Source: Lewinellaceae bacterium
Lineage (GTDB): Bacteria; Bacteroidota; Bacteroidia; Chitinophagales; Saprospiraceae
Length of the DNA stretch: 64,000 bases
Assembly: GCA_016710765.1 (NCBI GenBank)
Contig: JADJUJ010000007.1
Location: 124,001-188,000, forward strand
Reading direction: 5' to 3'
Shown here: positions 57,901-64,000 of the stretch, piece after piece
Position numbering within the stretch: the first letter of the stretch is position 1
How the letters are laid out: the number at the start of each line of letters is the position of its first letter
The notes under the pieces: generated by a model
Database searches by the model: none
Seen by the model: the letters and a program-made list of their open reading frames with translations, nothing else
Told to the model about the DNA's origin: nothing
Program-made: the position numbers and the translations under genes

Positions 57901-58794
57901 CAAATCGACTACAGCCAGGTTGACTACACCAAGTGGACCTCCGACAACGGATCCAATGCACTGATTGCCCGACTGCTGCACAATTACAGCATCAAGGTTA
58001 ATGAAGAAGTGGGCCGTTACAAGCGCGAAAAATTCAACATCAGTATTGGTGACGAATTGCCCGCTGGCGTATTGAAACTGGCAAAAGTTTACCTGGCGAA
58101 GAAGCGCAAACTGCGTGTGGGCGACAAACTTGCCGGCCGCCACGGTAACAAGGGTATCGTCAGCCGCATCGTGCGGATGGAGGATATGCCTTTCCTGGAA
58201 GACGGCACACCCGTGGATATTGTGCTGAACCCACTGGGCGTACCTTCTCGTATGAACCTGGGACAGATCTTTGAAACCGTATTGGGCTGGGCTGGCGAGC
58301 GTCTGGGACTGAAATTTGCTACTCCGATTTTCGACGGCGCCAAAACCGATGAGGTAGAGGCTTGGATTGAAAAAGCTGGCCTGCCAAGTTTGGGCCAGAC
58401 TTACCTCTCCGATGGTGAAACGGGCGACCGCTTCCACCAAAAAGCTACCGTAGGTGTGATTTATATGCTCAAACTCAGCCACATGGTGGATGATAAGATG
58501 CACGCACGCTCCATCGGACCATACTCGCTTATTACGCAGCAGCCACTTGGTGGTAAAGCCCAGTTTGGTGGACAGCGTTTCGGTGAGATGGAAGTTTGGG
58601 CACTGGAGGCTTATGGCGCTTCCAACATCCTGCAGGAATTGCTGACCTACAAGTCAGATGATATCCAGGGTCGCGCAAAAGCATACGAAGCCATCGTTAA
58701 AGGTGACAACCTGCCCGATGCTAATATTCCGGAGTCGTTCAATGTATTGATCCACGAACTCCGGGGTCTGGCACTCGATGTCAAATTTGAATAA
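54955..58794 (+). CDS. rpoB: DNA-directed RNA polymerase subunit beta
   Basis: Catalytic-core subunit (1,279 aa from ATG 54955, MTNNGTTNGTVAK; the TTG at 54922 adds a non-conserved leader). The rifampicin-pocket region reads FGTSQLSQFLDQTNPLSE with H and S at the usual resistance sites, which looks wild-type. EMEVWALEAYGA and the KRKLRVGDKLAGRHGNKGIV region are intact. Complete gene. Confidence 0.98.
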   Translation: MTNNGTTNGTVAKTGVQERINFGKIRHGGHHPDLLEIQLKSFQEFFQLETTPENRATEGLYKVFKENFPITDARNIFNLEFLDYFVDPPRYTTDECMQRGLTYSVPLKAKLKLSCNDEEHIDFQTIVQDVFLGNIPYMTPKGTFVINGAERVIVSQLHRSPGVFFGQSFHPNGTKIYSARVIPFKGAWMEFATDINLVMYAYIDRKKKFPVTTLLRAIGFDTDKAILDLFNLADEIACTRENLEGAIGRKLAARVLKTWTEDFVDEDTGEVVTIERNEIILERDTELDEENIEFILEAGSTTIILQRTDVEEDFSIIYNTLQKDPTSSELEAVTYIYRQLRGSDPPDDETARGIIEKLFFSDKRYNLGDVGRFKINRKLGLDIADDNLVLTKEDIIAIVRYIVSLINNKAEIDDIDHLSNRRVRTVGEQLYAQFGVGLARMARTIRERMNVRDNEVFTPVDLINARTLSSVINSFFGTSQLSQFLDQTNPLSEITHKRRISALGPGGLSRERAGFEVRDVHYSHYGRLCTIETPEGPNIGLISTLCTHAKINKMGFLETPYRRVANGKVVMEGDVEYLSAEGEDYMKIAQANTPVNEKGAFENDRIKAREHGDFPILTPEEVEYIDVAPNQIVGVSASMIPFLENDDANRALMGSNMQRQAVPLIRPHSPVVGTGLEAKVARDSRMLINAEGGGVVEYVDANEIVIRYDRTEEDQLVSFEDNKKTYKLTKFMRSNQGTCINLKPIVRRGQRVEEGDILCEGYATENGELALGQNLKVAFMPWKGYNFEDAIVLSERVVQEDVFTSIHIEHFELDVRDTKLGEEELTADIPNVSEEATKDLDENGVVRIGAWAREGDILIGKITPKGETDPTPEEKLLRAIFGDKAGDVKDASLKVPPSVNGVVIDKQLFARAKKDKVQKEQEKALLDKLEDEHVVALNKLKTELIDKLQLLVKDKITNGIRSIYGEEMVPKGTKLASAVLRDQIDYSQVDYTKWTSDNGSNALIARLLHNYSIKVNEEVGRYKREKFNISIGDELPAGVLKLAKVYLAKKRKLRVGDKLAGRHGNKGIVSRIVRMEDMPFLEDGTPVDIVLNPLGVPSRMNLGQIFETVLGWAGERLGLKFATPIFDGAKTDEVEAWIEKAGLPSLGQTYLSDGETGDRFHQKATVGVIYMLKLSHMVDDKMHARSIGPYSLITQQPLGGKAQFGGQRFGEMEVWALEAYGASNILQELLTYKSDDIQGRAKAYEAIVKGDNLPDANIPESFNVLIHELRGLALDVKFE

Positions 58795-58851
58795 GTGGCG
58801 CCGATTAATGTCGCCTGCTCAACCTGAATTGGGCAGGCGACGTTCCGCCAC
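58795..58851. other. Two-tier hairpin in the rpoB-rpoC gap
   Basis: The outer stem gtggcg / cgccac encloses a perfect 9-bp stem gtcgcctgc / gcaggcgac. It starts right after the rpoB stop. Possible mRNA-processing signal. Confidence 0.55.
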
Positions 58852-58887
58852 TAGTCCATTCAACGATCATAGTTCAATGATTTGAAT

Positions 58888-61800
58888 ATGCCATTCAAAA
58901 AGAAAAGCAATAAAACAGATCAGCATTTCGATAGCATCAAAATTGCGCTCGCCAGTCCCGATGAGATTCTGGAGCGCAGTTATGGTGAAGTGCTGAAACC
59001 TGAAACAATTAACTACCGTTCCTATAAGCCGGAACGCGATGGTCTGTTCTGTGAGCGGATTTTCGGCCCGGTTAAAGACTATGAGTGCTATTGCGGCAAA
59101 TACAAGCGTATCCGTTACAAGGGTATTGTTTGTGACCGCTGTGGTGTTGAAGTAACCGAGAAGAAGGTGCGTCGCGAACGCATGGGCCACATCAAACTGG
59201 TAGTACCGGTGGTACACATCTGGTTTTTCAAAAGCCTGCCCAACAAAATCGGTTACCTGCTCGGCGTGTCTTCCAAAAAACTGGAGGCCATTGTTTATTA
59301 TGAGCGGTACGTTATCATCAATCCGGGTATCAAGTCTGCAGAAGGCCTTTCCCGGATGGACCTCCTGACCGAAGAAGAATACCTGGAAATCCTCGAAGCG
59401 CTGCCAAAGGAAAACCATGGCCTGGACGATTTGCATCCCGACAAATTTGTCGCTAAAATGGGTGCAGAAGCTGTTCACGCTTTGCTCAGTACCCTGGTAC
59501 TCGAAGATCTTTCGGCCCAACTTCGCCACGATGCTGCTACAGAAGGTAGCCAGCAGAAAAAAGCAGAAGCCAACAAGCGTCTGCGTGTGGTAGAAGCATT
59601 CCGTGCAGGTTTGGACACCGCTGGGCAGCACCCCGAATGGGCTGTTATCCAGTATTTGCCGGTGGTACCACCCGAATTGCGCCCATTGGTGCCATTGGAT
59701 GGTGGCCGTTTTGCATCGTCCGACCTGAACGACCTCTACCGTCGGGTTATTATTCGCAACAACCGTCTGAAGCGTTTGCTTGAAATCAAAGCGCCGGAGG
59801 TTATCCTTCGGAATGAAAAACGTATGCTTCAGGAGGCTGTCGATTCACTGTTCGACAACTCTCGTAAATCCAATGCTGTGAAAGCCGAAGGGGGCCGTGC
59901 CCTCAAGTCGCTTTCTGATATTCTGAAAGGTAAGCAAGGGCGTTTCCGCCAGAACCTGCTCGGTAAGCGTGTCGACTACTCTGGTCGTTCCGTTATCGTT
60001 GTAGGACCTACCCTCAAACTGCACGAGTGCGGTTTGCCAAAGGCCATGGCTGCGGAATTGTTCAAGCCGTTTATTATCCGCAAACTCATCGAGCGCGGCA
60101 TCGTAAAAACCGTAAAGTCAGCCAAAAAATTGGTTGATCGCAAAGATCAGGTGATCTGGGAAATCCTGGAAAATATCCTGCGCGGCCACCCGGTAATGCT
60201 TAACCGTGCACCAACGTTGCACCGCCTTTCTATTCAGGCCTTCCAGCCACGGCTGATCGAGGGTAAAGCCATCCAACTCCACCCGCTGGTTTGTACGGCT
60301 TTCAACGCCGACTTCGACGGTGACCAGATGGCTGTGCACGTGCCGCTCAGCCATGCTGCTATCCTGGAAGCCCAGGTGCTGATGCTCTCGAGCCACAACA
60401 TGCTGAACCCACAGGACGGCTCGCCGATTACCCTGCCTTCACAGGACATGGTATTGGGCTTGTACTACCTGACCAAAGAGCGTAAATCGATCCCGGAAAA
60501 TCCGGTGAAAGGCGAAGGCCGTCGGTTCTACTCTCCGGAAGAGGTGGTAATTTCCTACAATGAGGGGCAGCTCGACCTGCATGCTGCCATTGAATGTCGC
60601 ATCACCACTCCGACGCCTGAAGGCGGGATGGAGCAGAAGCGTATTCAAACGACAGTAGGTCGTGTGATCTTCAACCAGTCGGTACCTGCCCGTGTGCCTT
60701 ACATCAATGACCTGTTGACCAAGCGGAACCTGAAGGCGATCATCGGAGGTATTATTACCCGTACCGATTTCAAAACCACTGCAGAGTTTCTCGATAACAT
60801 CAAAGAACTTGGTTTCGGTTGGGCTTTCAAAGCCGGTCTTTCCTTTAACCTGGGTGACCTGATCATCCCTGAATTGAAAAAGACTGTACTGGAATCGGCT
60901 CAGCTTGAAGTGGATGAGGTTTGGGACAACTACAACATGGGTCTGATTACCTACAACGAACGCTACAATCAGATCATTGACAAATGGACTTATGCGGATA
61001 ACCGGATTACCGACCGCTTGATGCAGGAATTGAGCACCCACAAACAGGGTTTCAACTCCGTATTCATGATGCTCGACTCCGGCGCCCGTGGTTCCAAGCA
61101 GCAGATTAAGCAGCTATGCGGTCTTCGTGGCCTGATGGCCAAGCCCCGTAAATCGGGCGATACTGGTGGTGCTATTATTGAAAACCCAATTCTGTCGAAC
61201 TTCCTTGAAGGTCTTTCCGTACAGGAATACTTCATCTCTACCCACGGCGCCCGTAAGGGTCTGGCAGATACGGCACTTAAAACGGCTGACGCAGGTTACC
61301 TGACCCGTCGTTTGGTCGACGTATCCCAGGATGTGGTCATCCGTGAAACCGATTGCAGCACGCTGCGCGGAATTGATGCCACATCACTCAAAGAAGGTGA
61401 AAAAATTATTCAACCACTGGCAGACCGCATCAGAGGCCGTTACAGCCTGTACGATATTTATCACCCCGTAACAGAAGAACTTATTGTTTCTGCAGCGGAG
61501 TATATTTCCGAACAGCTGGCCAAAGAAATTGAAGATGCAGAGATCGAAGTGGTAGCCATCCGCTCCGTACTGACCTGTGAAAGCCGCCACGGTATTTGTG
61601 CCAAATGCTATGGTAAGAACATGGCTACTGGCCGTATAGCCGAAAAAGGCGATGCTGTTGGCATTATTGCAGCCCAGTCGATTGGTGAACCGGGTACCCA
61701 GCTTACCCTGCGTACCTTCCACACGGGTGGTACTGCTATGATTGGTAAAACAGAAAATGACCTTACTGCCCGTTACAACGGTCGGTTGGAGTTTGACTCC

Positions 61801-63195
61801 ATCCGTACCGTTGATGGTACCGACAACGACGGGAAACCCGTTAATGTGGTGGTGTCACGGACAGGTGAGATTCGCAACGTAGATATCAAAACCGGAAGGC
61901 TGTACTCTAACAACTACATTCCATACGGTGCATTTTTGTATGTAACAGACGGACAAGAGGTAGAAAAGGGCGATCGGATTTGTTCCTGGGACCCCTTCAA
62001 CGCCGTGATCGTAAGCGATTTCCCTGGTATCATCCGGTACAACAGCCTGGAAGAAGGTGTGAACTACCGCATGGAGCGCGACGACCAGACCGGTTTTGCC
62101 GAGAAGGTGGTCATTGAAAGCAAGAACAAGCGCAAGATTCCATCCCTGGCAGTAGTAGATGCCAAGACAGGAGAAGAACTCAAGCACTACTCGCTGCCAA
62201 TTGGCGCTTACATCTCTGTTGACGATGGCGATGCAGTGAAATCTGGTGAGCAACTCGTGAAGATTCCCCGGAAACTGGGTAAAATTGCGGATATCACCGG
62301 TGGTCTGCCCCGTGTTACGGAACTCTTTGAGGCACGTAACCCATCTAACCCAGCCGTTGTGGCTGAAATCGATGGGGTTATTACCTTCGGCGCTATTAAA
62401 CGTGGCAACCGGGAATCACTCATTGAGGCCAAAGACGGCCAGAAGCGTAAATACCTGATTCCGTTGACCAAGCACGTGTTGATGCAGGATGGCGACTTTG
62501 TTCGCTCCGGCACCGCACTGACGGAAGGAACCATTTCTGTAAAGGATATTTTGGCCATCAGAGGCCCTTTTGCAGCATCTGCTCACCTCGTTAACGGGGT
62601 TCAGGAAGTATACCGCTCACAGGGTATCACCATCAACGACAAGCACATTGAAGTGATCGTTCGCCAAATGATGCGTCGTCTGGAAATTGTTGATCCGGGT
62701 GATACGCACTTCCTGCAAGGCGAACCAGTGGAACGCAACGAATTCATCGATTACAACGACTGGATTTACGACAAGAAGTTTATCCTCGATCCGGGCGACA
62801 GCCAAAAACTGAAAGCCGGAGCACTGGTGACCCTGCGTCAGGTTCGGGAAGAAAACTCCTTCCTCAAGCGCAACGATAAGAAACCCGTGGAATACCGCGA
62901 TGCACTGCCTTCTACAGCTGTTTCCATGCTGCTGGGTATTACCAAAGCATCCCTGAACACGGAATCCTGGATTTCTGCGGCTTCCTTCCAGGAAACCACG
63001 AAGGTGCTTTCAACCGCGGCCATCGCTGCCAAGAAAGACACCCTCATGGGCCTTAAGGAGAACGTGATTGTCGGTAAGAAAATCCCGGCTGGTACTGGTT
63101 TGCGCGAATACGAGCGCCTGCAAGTAACTGGTTCCGGACGCCCTTTCCGTGATCAGCCACGGGATGAAGATGATATTCTGGTAGAAGACTACTAG
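58888..63195 (+). CDS. rpoC: DNA-directed RNA polymerase subunit beta'
   Basis: Catalytic subunit (1,435 aa from ATG 58888, MPFKKKSNKT; the TTG at 58882 is two codons upstream). Zinc site 1: C67, C69, C82, C85. Active-site NADFDGD at 473-479, binding the catalytic Mg. Zinc site 2: C823, C897, C904, C907. Bridge-helix and trigger-loop regions are complete (GEPGTQLTLRTFHTGG). Confidence 0.98.
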   Translation: MPFKKKSNKTDQHFDSIKIALASPDEILERSYGEVLKPETINYRSYKPERDGLFCERIFGPVKDYECYCGKYKRIRYKGIVCDRCGVEVTEKKVRRERMGHIKLVVPVVHIWFFKSLPNKIGYLLGVSSKKLEAIVYYERYVIINPGIKSAEGLSRMDLLTEEEYLEILEALPKENHGLDDLHPDKFVAKMGAEAVHALLSTLVLEDLSAQLRHDAATEGSQQKKAEANKRLRVVEAFRAGLDTAGQHPEWAVIQYLPVVPPELRPLVPLDGGRFASSDLNDLYRRVIIRNNRLKRLLEIKAPEVILRNEKRMLQEAVDSLFDNSRKSNAVKAEGGRALKSLSDILKGKQGRFRQNLLGKRVDYSGRSVIVVGPTLKLHECGLPKAMAAELFKPFIIRKLIERGIVKTVKSAKKLVDRKDQVIWEILENILRGHPVMLNRAPTLHRLSIQAFQPRLIEGKAIQLHPLVCTAFNADFDGDQMAVHVPLSHAAILEAQVLMLSSHNMLNPQDGSPITLPSQDMVLGLYYLTKERKSIPENPVKGEGRRFYSPEEVVISYNEGQLDLHAAIECRITTPTPEGGMEQKRIQTTVGRVIFNQSVPARVPYINDLLTKRNLKAIIGGIITRTDFKTTAEFLDNIKELGFGWAFKAGLSFNLGDLIIPELKKTVLESAQLEVDEVWDNYNMGLITYNERYNQIIDKWTYADNRITDRLMQELSTHKQGFNSVFMMLDSGARGSKQQIKQLCGLRGLMAKPRKSGDTGGAIIENPILSNFLEGLSVQEYFISTHGARKGLADTALKTADAGYLTRRLVDVSQDVVIRETDCSTLRGIDATSLKEGEKIIQPLADRIRGRYSLYDIYHPVTEELIVSAAEYISEQLAKEIEDAEIEVVAIRSVLTCESRHGICAKCYGKNMATGRIAEKGDAVGIIAAQSIGEPGTQLTLRTFHTGGTAMIGKTENDLTARYNGRLEFDSIRTVDGTDNDGKPVNVVVSRTGEIRNVDIKTGRLYSNNYIPYGAFLYVTDGQEVEKGDRICSWDPFNAVIVSDFPGIIRYNSLEEGVNYRMERDDQTGFAEKVVIESKNKRKIPSLAVVDAKTGEELKHYSLPIGAYISVDDGDAVKSGEQLVKIPRKLGKIADITGGLPRVTELFEARNPSNPAVVAEIDGVITFGAIKRGNRESLIEAKDGQKRKYLIPLTKHVLMQDGDFVRSGTALTEGTISVKDILAIRGPFAASAHLVNGVQEVYRSQGITINDKHIEVIVRQMMRRLEIVDPGDTHFLQGEPVERNEFIDYNDWIYDKKFILDPGDSQKLKAGALVTLRQVREENSFLKRNDKKPVEYRDALPSTAVSMLLGITKASLNTESWISAASFQETTKVLSTAAIAAKKDTLMGLKENVIVGKKIPAGTGLREYERLQVTGSGRPFRDQPRDEDDILVEDY

Positions 63196-63227
63196 TCCTA
63201 CGAATTCAGACTAACGAACAATTGACG

Positions 63228-63273
63228 AACGCCGTCGCGCCGGGTAATCCCGGGCGGCGGCGTTACTTTTTTT
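63228..63273 (+). terminator. Terminator of the rpl-rpo cluster
   Basis: aacgccgtcgcgcc / gggcggcggcgtt-type stem with mismatches, closed by ac and T7. It lies 32 bp after the rpoC stop. Confidence 0.85.
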
Positions 63274-63376
63274 AATACAAACCCTAAAAGGGCTGGATAA
63301 AGTGGTAAGCTCGTCTGGCAGCGTCCTCCCAAAGGCTTGGACTTCCTGATGCGATACTAAGTTTTATTGGCGTTAC

Positions 63377-64000
63377 TTATTCAACCTTTTGCGTAGCGGA
63401 TGGTTTGGATATCCCGTTCTCATTGATGGCTTCAATACGGAAATAATACGTTTTGGTGCGGTCCATTCCTTTGTAGTAGTACTCATTGGCATCGTGCACC
63501 ATGATGCAGTTGTACAGTTTCTTGGGGTCGGTGCCAAAATAAATGTTGTAGGCCCAGGCATTGTCTACTGGGTTCCATCGCAGCCAGGCGGAGCGCTTGT
63601 CTTTTTCCGTGCGCAGTACCATGAATGTCCCCACGGTATCTGGTGGCGTTCCAGCACCTTTTCCAAAAACGCGAAACCCACTGATGGCAAATTTTCCGGA
63701 AGGAATGTGCTGATTTTCCAATTTGAGGAACCTGGTTTGAACAGGGTAGGGTAGTTCTACATAATCATGCGGGATGTCGGTCTTGTTTGCACTTTTATCG
63801 ATCAGCAAGGTCCATTTTTTTCCGTCTGCCGACTGCCAGATTTTATACTGATGAAAAATATCGGTTTGTTTTCCTAGAAAAGTAGCATCCTGATCGGCAT
63901 AATTGATTTGCACGGCCCGAACAGTACAAATAGCACCCAAATCGGTTTGAATCCACTCGCCAGCCTCAGCACTGCTTGCCGACCAGTACGTCTTGATGTT
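63377..64000 (-). CDS. Secreted carbohydrate-active-type protein, C-terminal part
   Basis: The gene runs off the right edge; 207 residues are visible, in frame to base 64000. Visible residues 1 to about 100 look like an F5/8 type C (discoidin) domain (IKTYWSASSAEAGEWIQTDLG, AVQINYADQD, VQTRFLKLEN) of the type attached to GH43-like enzymes, followed by an FN3-like domain (AWLRWNPVDNAWAYNIYFGT, YYFRIEAINENGIS). The catalytic domain, if any, lies outside. The stop is 104 bp from the rpoC terminator. Confidence 0.75.
   Translation of the reverse strand, partial: NIKTYWSASSAEAGEWIQTDLGAICTVRAVQINYADQDATFLGKQTDIFHQYKIWQSADGKKWTLLIDKSANKTDIPHDYVELPYPVQTRFLKLENQHIPSGKFAISGFRVFGKGAGTPPDTVGTFMVLRTEKDKRSAWLRWNPVDNAWAYNIYFGTDPKKLYNCIMVHDANEYYYKGMDRTKTYYFRIEAINENGISKPSATQKVE

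Noticed and set aside
56581..58503. 640-aa minus-strand ORF inside rpoB
   Set aside because: rpoB is complete and highly conserved on the other strand; this frame is a codon-bias shadow.

Overview
The window comes from a member of the Bacteroidota, most probably a Saprospiraceae/Lewinella/Haliscomenobacter-like bacterium. The signs are two proteins with type IX secretion (T9SS) type A C-terminal sorting domains, a giant SprB-repeat adhesin, Bacteroidota-style promoters (TTTG, about 18 nt, TAnnTTTG), and the arrangement of tRNA genes, tuf, tRNA-Trp, secE, nusG, rplKAJL and rpoBC. The lineage is inferred from protein families; no marker phylogeny was possible.

Layout. 1-10500: the 3' part of a giant secreted SprB-repeat protein, open at the left edge. 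10.5-11.1 kb: hairpins and terminators. 11.1-16.5 kb: a serine hydrolase and a large propeller/outer-membrane protein, both broken by small indels. 16.7-26.1 kb: housekeeping and envelope genes (DUF1648 protein, SDR oxidoreductase, metG, HD-domain protein, HtrA protease, DUF4340 protein, LolC/E-type permease), separated by repeat-rich gaps. 26.3-28.6 kb: an ExbB-ExbD-TonB-like energy transduction operon. 28.6-29.9 kb: a dense block of palindromic repeats. 29.9-35.1 kb: a TMTC-like TPR membrane protein, hemD, and a sodium:solute transporter (NSS) flanked by two nearly identical 47-aa MetS-like subunits. 35.2-39.1 kb: a second T9SS-secreted protein, a helical-repeat protein and a small exported protein. 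39.2-44.2 kb: a glucosidase remnant, a sigma-54 activator with three PAS-like domains, more palindromic repeats, a haem lipoprotein and an FKBP lipoprotein. 44.7-49.1 kb: a persulfide dioxygenase-rhodanese fusion, an alpha/beta hydrolase, an orphan response regulator and a frameshifted O-methyltransferase. 49.2-63.3 kb: the translation/transcription super-cluster. 63.4-64.0 kb: the C-terminal end of a secreted, carbohydrate-active-type protein.

How genes fit together. ExbB/ExbD/TonB-like proteins would couple proton motive force to outer-membrane import. The large extracellular proteins share a dockerin-like plus cohesin-like plus T9SS tail, so they probably use the same export and anchoring route. 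The rpl/rpo block is a conventional expression cluster with hairpins in several intergenic gaps that may tune gene ratios.

Most unusual points: (1) an NSS transporter bracketed by two MetS-like small subunits; (2) a nested inverted-repeat element of about 230-240 bp in three copies, two of them within a tandem duplication of about 480 bp; (3) a 51/41-nt alternating tandem repeat; (4) a possible 96-bp MITE-like element; (5) four small frameshifting indels in three genes, mostly in homopolymers or a GT tract, which are either assembly errors or real decay. No prophage, CRISPR array or complete insertion sequence is visible.
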